64,000 nucleotides of DNA from Bactericera cockerelli (taxonomy: Eukaryota; Arthropoda; Insecta; Hemiptera; Triozidae). Below the pieces are notes generated by a model. It did not search any database and was not told the origin of the DNA. It worked only from the letters and a program-made list of their open reading frames with translations. Below are positions 33,441 through 45,088 of the stretch, one piece after another. The translations under genes and the position numbers were made by a program. The stretch spans positions 8,749,736 to 8,813,735 of the forward strand of contig CM044964.1 in NCBI GenBank assembly GCA_024516035.1. The letters run 5' to 3'. The stretch's first letter is position 1. The number at the start of each line of letters is the position of its first letter.

Positions 33441-33972
33441 AAGATAATAATAATGATAATTATTATTATCATAAGATAATAATAATGATAGATAATAATA
33501 ATATTATATTCAAACATGTGGTCTGTGGGGTTGTAAGTACCAAAGGGTCTTTACTGGCACAAGGGTTGTAATTTGAGACAGGATACTTGAGTAGTGATAC
33601 TCACACCCCGCATTTTGAGCGCATTATATTATTTAGTTAGGTGAAATTCTTAAAGGGATCTTTAATATTTTATTTTCACTTTTGTACTATTTCAGCGTAT
33701 AGGTATAAATTATGTGAGTCTTAGATATGAGTTGATATTGGAAATATTGTGCGCGTTTTTTTGTCTTTGCTAAAAAATCATATTCTTGGAATTGAAACCT
33801 CATGAGGAAGTAGTGCTTTCTACGTATAATTTTCATGATCTAAAAGTAGGAAAATCGTTTATCCATCAATAAAGGCATATATCGCTCAACAAGGGTCTCG
33901 CTAGAACACTACAAACAGAAAACTGATGAACTATTTAGCCAACCCTAACAAGACAGGCTAGTTTGCAGTTTT
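33441..33972. other. Non-coding flank right of the BEL/Pao tandem
   Basis: GATAATAATAATGAT repeats, then sequence matching 47491-48100 of copy B. No gene seen. Confidence 0.5.
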
Positions 33973-34228
33973 TTTAACCTTGCTTTCAATTCAACTTCAT
34001 GGTGATATCACGACAGGAATTTTACCCTCCATTCACTGTAGAAACTCACGAACCAGCTACTCAAATTAACCTCGAACCAGCTACTCAAATCAACCTCACC
34101 CAGCCAAAATGGGGCCGAGAATCACGATGGTTAGCACTTGAATGGTCACCTAATTCAAGTCCTAACTTCGCTGGACGTTGCTTAACTTCAGTGACAGAAG
34201 GAGAACTGTTATGTGCCATCGACGCTGA
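33973..34228 (-). mobile_element. 5S rRNA-derived SINE, family S5
   Basis: Diverged minus-strand S5 with a short duplicated segment (ACCAGCTACTCAAATYAACC twice, 34051-34095). Copy B keeps only its first bases near 48100-48125, so B suffered a deletion here. Confidence 0.7.
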
Positions 34229-35265
34229 ATTGCCGTTTTTCCAAGGGTATAATATCTTATAAAAAGCCCAAGTCTCACGATTGTTGATCGCATATTGGAA
34301 AATGTGGTTCAGAACGAGGCAGCTGATTTTGGCTGGAGACTCTGACTAACTATAATAAATAAATTAATTAATTTATTTTGATAGTCCTTATAGTTTCTTA
34401 CGTTTGTAAATCCTGGCGTGAGTATATTACGTATAACTCTCTGACTAATTAATAAATTAATTAATTAATAAATAAATTGATTAATTTATTTTGATATTCC
34501 TCATATTTTCTTACGTTTGTAAATCCTGGCGAAGTCCTGGCAAAGTCCTGAAGGATCAGGGTTTCTCTTCTTCCTGTCTCAGGAGCCCAGGATAAGGATG
34601 TGCTACTTAGTTCAAAAGCAGGAAAGGTTCTTGGGAGGATCCGAAAAGGATTTCGGGAGATGTAAATTGAGCCTCAGGAAATGCGGGGTTCTTTTTTTGG
34701 CACAGTGGGATTCTACACCTGCAAGGTTAGTTTGGGTACTATTTTTTTATTATTATATAAATATATATAGTACGCCTTTTATAATATTTTTATTAAAAGG
34801 TTCTGTGAACTGTGCGAAACCTGTAAACCTCAGCCAGATATAACATAAAAGATTTGATTAAAAAAATTAAAATACTCCAATTCAGAACAATTCAGCGGAC
34901 TGTAGGTAATATGCTATAAAAAATTCTCTTTCTCTTCCTCTAGACTCTAGGGTTTATTAAAATAAATAAAAATCTGTACCTCTACACAGTAAACTCAAGA
35001 AATAATATTAAAATAGTGCAAAATGAAATCGGGGTGGGCCGCAAAATTGTTTTAAAAATATTATTCGGCCCCCAAGCTAAAAAGGTTGGGATCCGCTGCT
35101 CTAGGATATTAAAATAAAGCAACTTTTCCCCCAAAACGACCAACACAATACAAATAAACGAATGGGAGTTAGGATTATTCTGTAGAAGGTTCAACTGAAA
35201 TTGGAATACTATATTATCTGTTGATCTCGGAAACAAATCTTTTTAAAAACCCGGGTATTCACACG

Positions 35266-35302
<37 letters not shown>

Positions 35303-35689
35303 GTGAGTAGGTGATATGTAGTAGCTTGTAGTTTTAGGTTTAATAACACAATTTCCATAGAGAGAGAGAGGGTGCGAGAGAGAGAAAACGAGAGAAATAA
35401 AACCCACGAAAAAAAGGGATATCCTCAACACATGTTGCATTGTTGCACTGGTTGCACATGAGTAGGTACCCTTAGGGTCTGAGGGTTCCCTTAGGAAACA
35501 TTTACTTCCGGGGTCGTGCCCCTTGATTCTTGAATGGGGCTATGAGACCCTCCCTAATATACTCCAGCAATGAATGCCCGACCTACTTCCTCTGTGAATC
35601 CTCATCAGATATAATAAATACTATGCACCTTTTTTCAGAGTAGGTATATCGGTACTTATTACTACTGTTTTTTGTTGTAAATAAATAAA
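34229..35689. other. Non-coding segment shared by both copies
   Basis: It matches 48130-49730 apart from insertions in copy B. TTAATTAAT repeats near 34360-34490, a GA-rich microsatellite near 35360-35395 and no supported gene. Confidence 0.5.
35266..35301. repeat. Poly(A) run
   Basis: About 36 A. Copy B has only about 11 at the same place (49227-49237). Confidence 0.95.
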
Positions 35690-35900
35690 ATAAATGTGTT
35701 TCTTTGTGTTATTATGTCACAATTTCTAGTGGGTAGCGCAGAATTATAGGACTTTTCCATATCTTTTAATATCCTAACATCTTATTTTTGCCTATAAATC
35801 TGCCACTGGTCGCTGCTCACATTAAAACTGCTACTCATTTTTCCTCACAAGTTATGAGTGAACCCCGAACACCCAAGAACATAGCAGATACAAGATACAA
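35690..35900 (-). mobile_element. SINE S4, 3' part
   Basis: Minus-strand S4 body: CACTGGTCGCTGCTCACATT, TCATTTTTCCTCACAAG and GGGTAGCGCAGAATTATAGG. The GAATTATAGG/CCTATAATTC inverted repeat typical of S4 is visible. The tRNA-like head is missing. Copy B counterpart 49730-49915. Confidence 0.75.
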
Positions 35901-36038
35901 GCTAATAATAATACCCAGCTATTATACAGGGTCATCACCTTCGTTTTTTGTTGTTGTTGTTGTTTTTTTAATATTGCTTTGCGTACTTTGTGAAATGGAG
36001 GGAGGACTTGGAAACTTAAGTGTTCAATTTTGTTTAAG

Positions 36039-36239
36039 TACACTGGTGGTCAAGTGGTTAATGCGCTAGTCTGGTAATCCAAGGATCCGTTGTTTCGAAT
36101 CCCACCCAGTGCGTGATTTTTTGCTCATTAATTTGAGTTTGTGACCCCATAATAATAAGACTCTGAGGGTTAGGTGGTAGAAAATGCCTTGAGCGTTAAC
36201 CTCGCCTTGTGGTTACCTTCCACTAAAGAGTATTATTAT
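36039..36239 (+). mobile_element. tRNA-derived SINE, family S1
   Basis: CACTGGTGGTCAAGTGGTTA, TTCGAATCCCACCCAGTGCG, body and CTAAAGAGTATTATTATTA tail. The copy B counterpart (50065-50236) is cut short by the deletion that also removes the mariner. Confidence 0.85.
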
Positions 36240-36316
36240 TAAGTCGACATGTACAACAATTAGGTATCTATTCTAATTTTCAAAAGTATAATTTTGAGAA
36301 CAAAAAAAAGTGAATA

Positions 36317-37235
36317 CGAGGTTTGGCTATTAAGTTCGTAGATTCTTTCCATAAAACGATGTGTGTTTAACTTACCCAACTTTAGTAGTTATCCCCTTCA
36401 ATGTACTCGCCTCCTCTATCCCTACAACGTTCTAAGCAAATTTTTCATTGATCGAAACAGTGGTGGAGGTCATTTTGTGTGAGGCCTTTCAAGACTTTTG
36501 CCGGTTTTTTCTTAACGTCATTTACGCTGTCAAATCGGGTACCTTATAGGGTAGATTTGATTTTTGGCAATTAGTAAAAGTCGCACGGGGCCAGGTCGGA
36601 TGATTAAGGAGGGTGTTTCAACATTGGGATGTTGTACTTGGATAGGAACGTCTTCACGGAGAAGGCACTGTGGGCTGGCGCATGGCACCATTTTTGCGCA
36701 AACTTTTGTCATGTTGAAATTTTCGTGCAAAATTTGTCTCACACATTATCTATTAATTTTAAGTGTATCAGCCATTAGTCCTAGAGTTAATTTACGGTCA
36801 AAACGAATCATAACACCAATTTCTTCAATGTTTTCGTCAATTTTTGAGGTTTGGGGGCGACCAGGACGTGGATCGTCCTCAACATCTTCCTGACCACCTT
36901 GAAACCGTTTAAACCACTTATTAAGCGTTGATCTTTTCAAACATGACTCCTGGTACACTGTCTTTAACAAATTAAAAGGTTTTACCAGCAAGTTTTACGT
37001 AAAATTCAATAATCACTCGTTGCTCAACGTTTGTATCAATCATAATTCCGGCAAAATTAAAAAAGGTGTCTTGCGCGTCGGGCTATTACAACAGAACTAA
37101 TTACAGTACAGGCATGTGACAGCTATCAAACAAAACACAAGACTTGAAGCTTTCTAAACATGTTCATCATATCTCCCTAGCATGGACAGCTTTTGCGTAG
37201 CGGCTCGCGTCTACGAACTTAATAGCCAAACCTCG
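36317..37235 (-). mobile_element. Internally deleted mariner element
   Basis: It has perfect 26-bp terminal inverted repeats (36317-36342 and 37210-37235, starting CGAGGTTTGG) and TA on both sides (36315-36316, 37236-37237). At about 920 bp it is shorter than the usual 1.3 kb. On the minus strand it encodes remnants of a mariner transposase. Copy B lacks this block together with flanking sequence, so that difference is a deletion and not a clean empty site. Confidence 0.92.
36420..37043 (-). pseudogene. Decayed mariner transposase
   Basis: Reading right to left, an ATG near 37041-37043 opens a short frame that stops after about 23 codons. In another frame (36991 down to 36746) follows the helix-turn-helix part, with a mariner-like WFKRFQGG and EDVEDDPRPGRP linker. 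Near 36680-36740 comes the VRQILHE and VCAKMVP region. The frame then skips the catalytic core and resumes near 36560-36610 with an SSDLAPCDFY block that carries the third catalytic Asp of the D,D34D triad. The first two catalytic Asp residues are absent and several frame breaks and stops are present, so no active enzyme can be made. The termini are intact, so the element could still be moved in trans. Confidence 0.88.
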
Positions 37236-37557
37236 TAGCTCAATCTTTAGGGCGGTTCCGCAACTCAGATGTCGATGGTTCGAGTCCAGGTCACATCGAC
37301 CTCTATCACATGGCAAAGTGTGGGTAAGCAACTAGTCTGTTCATATAATTATTTAATTTTGCCATTCATGCTTAAGCTATTGTACAAACTGACTATTAGC
37401 GCAGTTTCGCTCTGTGAGGTGACTATTTTATTCCCCATTGTTTTTGATTTGCCATTTAATTTCATTTATAATTGTGATCGAGTGTCGAGGTTGCTCGGTT
37501 TATTGTGTCTTCTGTAGCTATTATATTCCTAGCCATTGTATTATCTATGCAATTAAA

Positions 37558-37685
37558 TCGACCTCAGTAGCTCGTGGTGTACTCGGACAAGGGTTGGGTG
37601 GAAGATATTGCCGTAAGCAATAACCCCGCCCTTTAGTAGGACATTATTATTATTTTCTTCTTTATGTATTTATTTTTCATACTAT
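37558..37685 (+). repeat. S2 head fragment fused to LINE-type 3' tail
   Basis: CGACCTCAGTAGCTCG (start of S2) runs directly into AAGGGTTGGGTGGAAGATAT with the TTGCCGTAAGCAA hairpin. Same fusion in copy B (50519-50690). It could be a template switch during retroposition. Confidence 0.55.
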
Positions 37686-37942
37686 TTTATCATTTATTTT
37701 TTTTTTATTAATTTTTTTATTTTGATTTTTACAATAAAATTCATATTTTATTTTATAAAACACTTCTCCCAGGGACCGTCCTTTCGGAAGGGAACTGAGG
37801 ATGCAAGAAGCATTTAAATTTCCCTTAAATTTAATTCTATTTTGGAATTGGACTGTATGGATGATGTGAACCACTAGCCTCCGTGGTGATCACCCTGTAT
37901 AAAAGCTAGCTATTATTATTAGCTTAATTGTATATTGGTTTG

Positions 37943-38172
37943 ATCCCCAGCGGGCAGGATTTTTTCTGCTCTGGACTTGGGTGTTCGGGGTCCACTCATA
38001 CCTCATGAGGAAAAATGAGTAGCTGATTTAATGTTAGCAGCGAGCAGTGGCGGAATTATAGGCAAAACTAAGATATTGGGATATTAAAAATATGGAAAAG
38101 GCCTATAATTCTGCGCTACCCACTAAAATTGTGATATAATAACACAAAGAAACACATTTATTATTTATTTAT
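37943..38172 (+). mobile_element. SINE S4, head truncated
   Basis: It starts at the B-box region (GATCCCCAGCGGGCAGG) and holds the full S4 body with the AATTATAGGC...GCCTATAATT hairpin and a TTATTTATTT tail. Counterpart 51143-51376. Confidence 0.8.
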
Positions 38173-38433
38173 TTATTAGCTCGAAGATATAGATGGCCAG
38201 TGTGTTTCATGTGTTAATAACTGTATGACTTAGGTATTTTTAGATATGGTTGGTTGTAGTTAGGCGCGAGTTACCATGTGAATATGAATCAAGCTGTCCT
38301 GACGTGGCTAGTAGGTACCTGGGTAGTGACATAAGATATCTGTATGCAGTGCATGGAATAAGTTAGATAATAAAGAAAAATATAATGAGCCAGCTGAGAT
38401 TAGTATCTATATTTTAATTGAGTATTTAATAAA

Positions 38434-38705
38434 GCACTCGCTTGCCATGCGGAAGGTCCCGAATGCGAACCCCCGCGCCGACAAAAATTTGTACCTACTA
38501 AAAATTTGGTTCCAGTTGTTTGTAAGAGATACTTTCCGGTGCGCTCGTGTTGACTCAGCACCTAAATGGGAAGTATTGTGTCACTTCTCGCCCATCAGAG
38601 GGGAGGTACACTACGGTATGGGCAGGCTACAACACAGACCACAAGCGTCTAGAGTAGCTCCTGTTTCATGGCCACGAAATAAAAAGGCTGTGAAAAACTT
38701 CTTTT
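38434..38705 (+). mobile_element. SINE S3, left arm of an inverted pair
   Basis: Plus-strand S3 from TTGCCATGCGGAAGGTCCC to the AATAAATAAA tail. It faces the minus-strand copy at 38890-39180 across a 185-bp spacer that recurs in copy B (51905-52078). Counterpart 51626-51900. Confidence 0.85.
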
Positions 38706-38889
38706 TAAAATAAATAAATAAAAAACTAGCCAGGCACGCGCTGGTATGGCTGCATAAAGTCCTGCTAGAATTTTAAAAAATTAACCATCAAACAGGTGCC
38801 CTTTTTGCCCTGTTATAGAATCTGGCCTTTTTTGGGCCTGAGTTCAGTGCCACCGAACCATCTATAAATTAGGGCTGTTTTTTTTTAAA

Positions 38890-39180
38890 GATGAGTGTTT
38901 CAGTTTTTATATTTCGTAGTCATGAAACAGGAGCTACTGTAGAAGCTTGTGGTCTGTGTTGTAGCCTGCCCATCACGTAGTATGCCTCTCCTCTGATTTG
39001 TGAGAAGTGACACAATACTTCCCATTTAGGTGCTTGGTCAACATGAGTGCACCGGAAGGTATCCCTTACAAACAACTGTAATCAATTTTTTTAATACAAA
39101 TTTTTGTCGGCGCGGGGGTTCGAACCCGGGACCTTTCGCGTGGTAAGCGAGTGCTTAACCACTGAGCCATTCGTGCGCTC
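38890..39180 (-). mobile_element. SINE S3, right arm of an inverted pair
   Basis: Minus-strand S3 with a preserved tRNA-like head at the right (TGGCTCAGTGGTTAAGCACT, GGTTCGAACCCCCGCGCC). Counterpart 52080-52372. Confidence 0.88.
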
Positions 39181-39774
39181 TATTGTATTTTATTATCACT
39201 TAGTAAGTTTGCCCACAAACCCAGAGGTGACGGAACAGTGAAATATTTCGAAAGAGTTCAATTGCTGTTGGGAATGTTAAGTACCTACATACACAAATTC
39301 AATACATAATATTATGTATGACTATGTATGTATGTTTGCTTGTTGCTACGTAATAGGTCTGTAGGGAACTGAAATGGATAAGTTCACAGACATCACCATT
39401 TAGACAACACATGGCTTCCATATTGAATCTTTTTGTGTTTTTAATTGAATAAATCTCTCACATAGTTTGCAACTATTGTTATTAATATTATCATCAACAT
39501 TAGATTCTTATTATTATTGTAAAATTAGAGAGAGAAAAAACATTAGGTCCCTATTTTTTTTTATATGCCCATTCGTTTTGTATCCAGGCAGTCGAATCAA
39601 TTTGGGAGCAATGGCACGAAAGTCAGACTTATATGTACCTACTGTAAGCAAAATAATGTATCCAAATAGCAATTTAGCAATAATTACTGTAAAAAAATCA
39701 AGTTGTGTTTTTCACATCAACACTATAAAATTAACACTATAAAAAAGATAATAAGTTCATACACTCTAGTGGTC
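39181..39774. other. Non-coding segment at the end of copy A
   Basis: It matches 52373-52966 closely up to the N run. No gene seen. Confidence 0.6.
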
Positions 39775-39874
39775 NNNNNNNNNNNNNNNNNNNNNNNNNN
39801 NNNNNNNNNNNNNNNNNNNNNNNNNNNNNNNNNNNNNNNNNNNNNNNNNNNNNNNNNNNNNNNNNNNNNNNNNN
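39775..39874. other. Assembly gap of 100 N
   Basis: A run of exactly 100 N, the conventional placeholder for a gap of unknown size. It lies precisely between copies A and B, so the adjacency of the two copies is a scaffolding inference and is not read from sequence. Confidence 0.99.
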
Positions 39875-40040
39875 TAGTTATTATTATGTAACGCCTCTGA
39901 TATTCTGATGATATTAACTTCTGCTCAAATAGCCGGCCCTGATATTCTGTTATTAACTTCTGCGCAGATAGCCGGCCCTGATATTCTGTTATTAACTTCT
40001 GCTCAGATAGCCGCCCCTGATGAAGTTATTATTATGTAAG
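39875..40040. repeat. 70-bp minisatellite, copy B
   Basis: Same units as 7340-7735, fewer and shorter, and cut by the N run on its left side. Confidence 0.9.
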
Positions 40041-40583
40041 AGATGACATAGGATGGCACTCTCGCTCATCACCTTATGCATGGTAGAGGAAATAAATTTA
40101 TTATTCGCTCCTGTACTTACTATTAGTGTGAATATTATACTACAGTCAAACCGTGAAGTAATAGAACATAAGGGACCGAGCGAAAGTTCTACATATATAG
40201 AAATACTACGTATATTCCATCGTATTTATTTTGCAGGAGTTTCTTGAAAATTTGGGGGGGGGGGTTGTCCCCAAAACTACCCCTCTTCCTCCGCCACTGG
40301 CCATGCAGAGCGGCGATAAAATAAAACTTTGTTGGTTCGTTGTTTTGTAATTTGGTATTTCAATTTTAATATTATGAAGATCATCGCGATCAATATTTCA
40401 CAAAATATCTAAATATCGTGAGTTTATAAACATTTATCTCCTATGGGAACCAATTAGGTAAGAAATATCGAAACGAATCGTGACTCAGAAATTAGGTTTA
40501 ATGAACTTTTGACGATTAAGTTTTGGCGTCATCTTTTTTTTTGTCTTCACCAGTGGTCTTCATTAGTTGATTCTTCAATATCA

Positions 40584-40793
40584 TGTGCACTGGTAGTCAA
40601 GGGGGTAACGCGCTAGTCTAGTAATGCAGGATCCGTTTGTTCGAATCCCACACAGTGCATGAGTTTTTCCTCATTCATTTGAGTGTGTGACCAAATCATA
40701 ATAATGAGACTCTGAGGGTTAGGTGATGGAAAATGATTTGAGCATTCACCTCGCCTGGTGATTTCCTTCCACTAAAGAGTATTAGTATTATTA
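40584..40793 (+). mobile_element. tRNA-derived SINE, family S1 (copy B)
   Basis: Counterpart of 8272-8480 with a few substitutions in the head. Confidence 0.85.
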
Positions 40794-40916
40794 TTCATGT
40801 ACATCTGGTACAACTTCTCACTTTTCTTTTTATACTGGTTATAATGATTATTATTATGTATTATCAGCGCAAAATTGAAGAAAGATAATATTGAAATTTT
40901 GAAGAGAATACAAAAA

Positions 40917-41395
40917 AGTAATGTTGTGCTACCCACAAAAATTCCTGCCCCGCTGGGAATCGAACCCAGGTCACCATGCGTACAATGCCTAGCGCGCTAA
41001 CTCACTCTGCCACGGTGACTTCTGATATGACCATGCAGTTGAAAGCGAAGTTAAATTTTTGTTTAAAAAAACGCTTGCATACGAGTCTGCAACCATTTCG
41101 ACATTTTCATCTTTACTATTCAAGGTCCAAAACCCAACTGACCAAATTTCGTATTGTGCGCATGACACACACTTTCCCTCTTCTCTTAGGGTTGCAATAT
41201 CGAAACGAAAATATCGATATTAGGTATATCGATAATATCGAAACCATAATATCGATATCCGATATTAGAAGACTTCTAGTTCTCTCCCTTTACAATTCGA
41301 TATTTCGTTACATAATATCGTTACATAATATCGTTACATAATTTCGTCACATAATTTTGGTTATGTGCCAGAGCAAAGACATGAAAATGTCAAAA
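40917..41395. other. Copy-B-specific insert: S4 head, S5 tail scrap, ATCGAT-rich stretch
   Basis: Copy A runs straight from ACAAAAAA to CGCCGATTTTACC here (near 8598). The insert holds a minus-strand S4 head (40923-41025, GGGAATCGAACCCAGGTCACC), a scrap of S5 3' end (GACCATGCAGTTGAAAGCG) and a run of ATATCGATAT-like words (41197-41350). Confidence 0.75.
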
Positions 41396-41428
41396 AACGC
41401 CGATTTTACCTATACACCTATTAGATGT

Positions 41429-41455
41429 GTGTTTGTGTGTGTATACCTATTTGTT

Positions 41456-41530
<75 letters not shown>

Positions 41531-41543
41531 AGAGAGAGAGAGA
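41429..41543. repeat. Compound (TG)n(AG)n microsatellite, copy B
   Basis: Shorter version of 8637-8811. Confidence 0.95.
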
Positions 41544-41980
41544 AAATGTTTGTGTTTTGGAATTATTCACTCCTGATTTTGAATGGGAAGATATTGGTCC
41601 CTCCTAAATCGTTAGCCGGTTAAGACTCAGACGTTTCTACTAATCAGGTTCGAGATTAGGAAATGAAAAATGGAAATCGACTCACTCAACCCTTTGGGTG
41701 GAAGAGACATGAAGGTTGGCACAAATGTTCGTCTTAAAAAAGTTGGCTTTATCGGCATCGCCCTAAAAAACATGGTAATTGATTAAGAAAAAAAAAAATA
41801 AAAACGTGTGCATCTGTGATCTGTAGCTGGGATCCCACACTTTCTTTGAAATTTTTCTCATTTATTTGAGTTTGTAACCTAATAATAATAATAATAAAAC
41901 TCTGAGGTTTAAGTGATAAAAAGTACAGGAAGAAGAGATCTGATCCTTCAGAACTCTCCCAGGAGTTTACAAGTGTAAGA

Positions 41981-42170
41981 GTGCACTGGTAGTTAACGCG
42001 CTAGTCTGGTATAATTCAGGAGCATAAGGATCCGTAGGTTCGAATCCCACCCAGTTCATGAATTTTCCTCATTCATTTGAGTTTGTAGTAATAATAATAA
42101 GACTCTGACGGTTGAGTGATAAAATATGCGCTTTGAGCATTAACCTTCCACTAAAGAGTGTTATTATTAT
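41981..42170 (+). mobile_element. tRNA-derived SINE, family S1 (copy B)
   Basis: Counterpart of 9244-9457, missing part of the CGCCTGGTGGTTA block. Confidence 0.8.
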
Positions 42171-42942
42171 TTCTATCGATGGGTCATCTTTTATATAAAT
42201 GATATCTACTCTGAAGAATGTACTAACTTTGTGGACCCTTCTAGCTTTCGGGAAAATTTCTGGCCCTTAATTCGACCCCTCTCCTAGATAGGTTCCTGAT
42301 GGTTAACACGTGAGAAAACATATGTTCGACAAATACCAGGGTAATTAGAATGCATTACATGAATTCTTCAACATGTTATATTAATGTTACGTAAATTATT
42401 ATTCATCATACTATTGTTCTGTGCAGAGTAAATAAAAGGAACATCAATTAGGTACATGATTTTTTTTTTAATAAACCATGAAAAGAAAAAAATTAATAGA
42501 AGAAAGTAATTAAGATCAAACATGTATAAAAAGAAATATGCAGAAATATGAAAAAAAAATTGAAATCGGAGCAATTTTTTTTAACAAAAACGAACACAAT
42601 AGGTACTTCCGATAGTAGGTAGAAATTTAACTGAAGTAAGTAATTGTAGGATGTATATTTTAGGTAACTACTGTAAACATATTGCTGAAGCCATCCATAT
42701 TTGAATTTTAGTATTTTAATCCAATAAAAAGATTTTTTTTAAGATACCGAAGTGTTTCACTTTTATTTCCGAGATATTTCTAAAATTAGAAATCGGTATT
42801 AAGTTTGTTTTTGTATAAAAAATTTTTTTCTCCGATTTCAATTTTTTTCTTCTTCATATTTCTGGACGTTTCATAACCTCCTGAGCAACTTTGGTTGTGT
42901 GTCCGTCTGTCGGTCTATTAAAAATATTCCTTGTATTTATAT

Positions 42943-43190
42943 TTCGTAGCCATGAAACAGGAGCTACTGATGTAGACGCTTGCGGTCTCATGTGTTGTAG
43001 CTTGCCCATCCCGTAGTATGCCTCCCCTGTGATGAGCAAGAAGTGACACAATATTTCCCACTTAGGTGCTGGGTCAACACGAGCACACCGGAAGTTATTC
43101 AGATTTTTTTGTCGGCTCGGGGGATTGAACCCGGGACCTTCCATATGGCAAGCGAGTATTTTACCACTGAGCTGTTCGTCCACTCAGTGG
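42943..43190 (-). mobile_element. SINE S3 (copy B)
   Basis: Counterpart of 11158-11405. Confidence 0.8.
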
Positions 43191-43203
43191 TTAAGCACTC
43201 ATC

Positions 43204-43373
43204 AGTCTGTCCCGGTAGCTCAGTGGTTAAGCACTCATCAGTCTGTCCCGGTAGCTCAGTGGTAAAGGCGGCACTCTGTAAATCCAGAGATTGCAGAGGT
43301 CAAGTGTTCGAACCCAACGCGCCATAAATTATGACAAGTTATCCTCCCATTTGGGATTTTTACAACATAATAA
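43204..43373 (+). mobile_element. SINE S8 with duplicated head (copy B)
   Basis: GTCTGTCCCGGTAGCTCAGT occurs twice 45 bp apart before the rest of the element; copy A has it once. B box GTGTTCGAACCC is better preserved than in copy A. Confidence 0.7.
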
Positions 43374-43872
43374 TATGTTTTGGGCTTCGAAATAAACATA
43401 ATATAAAAAAAATCCACTTAAGGTTTACTGTTCACAGAACTACTAGTGATAGCCTTCCTATCGGAGTACTCGTACCTCGCAGCTGTGTGACTAGTCTCAT
43501 AGAAAATCCATGAAAACTTGAAAAGATCACCATATTTTCCTTTCTCTTTCCTTCATACGAGTATAATATTATGCAAAAATCGTCGCAAACGTATAATAGA
43601 TGCAAAATATGTGCCACCACAGACTCTTCTTTTTATTCTGAACATGGTGGATCAGTTGGTTTGACCATGAAATGGAAGGATACGCTAGAACTCCTAGCTC
43701 CAAGCTGTTGTTTACAAAACGATGCATAGTTTTGTCTATTAGACTTTAGCTAGATTGTGTAGAATATTACCTACAGTTTTTTATTTATTTTTCTGTTTTC
43801 ATTTCTAGGCAAAGCCATTCCATACAGCCATACCTATAATAGTTTATGCGTACACAGCAGGTTACTGTACAG

Positions 43873-44096
43873 GTACACTGGTAGTCAAGTGGTTAACGCG
43901 CTAGTCCGGTAATCCAGGTAGCGTAGGGATCCGTTGGTTCGAATACCACCCAGTGCATGAAATTTTCCTTATTAATTTGAGTTTGTGACCACATAATAAT
44001 AAGACTTTGAGGGTTAGGTGGTGGAAAATGAGTTTTGCATTAACCCCGCCTGGTGGTTACCTCCCACTAAAGAGTGTTATTATTATTATTATTAAA
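43873..44096 (+). mobile_element. tRNA-derived SINE, family S1 (copy B)
   Basis: Counterpart of 12032-12247, with acceptor-like pairing ACACTGG...CCAGTGCA partly kept. Confidence 0.85.
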
Positions 44097-44394
44097 TTAC
44101 CCCCTTAGAGATTAAGCAACAGGTGGTCATACTTGGAGTAAAGCTATTAAAATAATATTAATATACCACCTATATGTCCGTGTAGAGCTTGGTATAGAAT
44201 CTCTGATAGCAAAGACCACACCTTGATGACCTAGCAGTCCTAGCACCATCATTCTGTTATTGTCATCGCGGATCTGTTCAATATCCTGACAATACCTTCA
44301 TGCATGTAGAGTGTAGATATTATTATTATTCTTTTAAAAAAATCTTTGCACAATCAAATAATGATAAAAAATAAACAAGAAAAAGATAGACAAC

Positions 44395-44470
44395 ATGTAT
44401 AATATAGATATAGATGTCCTAACTAAAGGGAGGGGTTATTGCCTATGGCAATCTCTTCTAGATACTATAG
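44395..44470 (-). repeat. LINE-type 3' tail fragment (copy B only)
   Basis: AAGGGAGGGGTTATTGCCTA with the hairpin, minus strand. Copy A has other sequence, including the S5 at 12861, at this point. Confidence 0.55.
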
Positions 44471-44570
44471 ACTTCTTCAACATACTGAAGAATACTACCT
44501 ATACTACCGTAGGTCCTAGTTATCATCCTGCAGTAAATGAAATAAATAACAAGTAAAGTTATTTATTTCA

Positions 44571-44724
44571 TTTACTGATGTATCATTATTATTGTGTATC
44601 ATTATCATGATCGTGATGTCACAACTACTCAAATTAGGTTCACTAAATAGTTGCTGAACTTGGGACTTGAACCACCGACCTCCAAATTACAAGACCATAC
44701 TGATCAAGCTACTGAGGTTGGTTA
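44571..44724 (-). mobile_element. SINE S2 (copy B)
   Basis: Counterpart of 13092-13238, more diverged in the head. Confidence 0.75.
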
Positions 44725-45021
44725 GGTTCATAATTATAACACTACTTCACAGCAGTTATGATTAAATCGTTTAATGGTTTAATGGAAGATGGAACAAGAG
44801 TACCTTTTTAAAATATTGTTACCTACATGTTTTATTAATTTTATTAATGTTTGAACATCAATACCTATATACTTGAGCACCTACATGCTGTACATACATA
44901 ATTATTATATACTACACATTCATTTTGTTTAACTTGATGACACATTCAGATGTGGCAATGAAGGATGACTGTACCTATGACTTCATGGTGTTTATCATGG
45001 GCAAATAGCCTAAGGCCTAGG

Positions 45022-45041
45022 ACTCTCTCACTCTCTCTCTT

Positions 45042-45078
<37 letters not shown>

Positions 45079-45088
45079 TTCTCTCTCC
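45022..45088. repeat. (CT)n microsatellite
   Basis: An interrupted CT run of about 67 bp; copy A has only about 22 bp at 13420-13442. Confidence 0.9.

Noticed and set aside
36564..36893. Plus-strand 109-codon frame in the mariner
   Set aside because: Antisense to the mariner transposase remnant.
38727..38890. Second Helitron (minus-strand end CTAGTT with a short GC-rich stem)
   Set aside because: The stem is weak and no TC start could be found; left as spacer of unknown origin.
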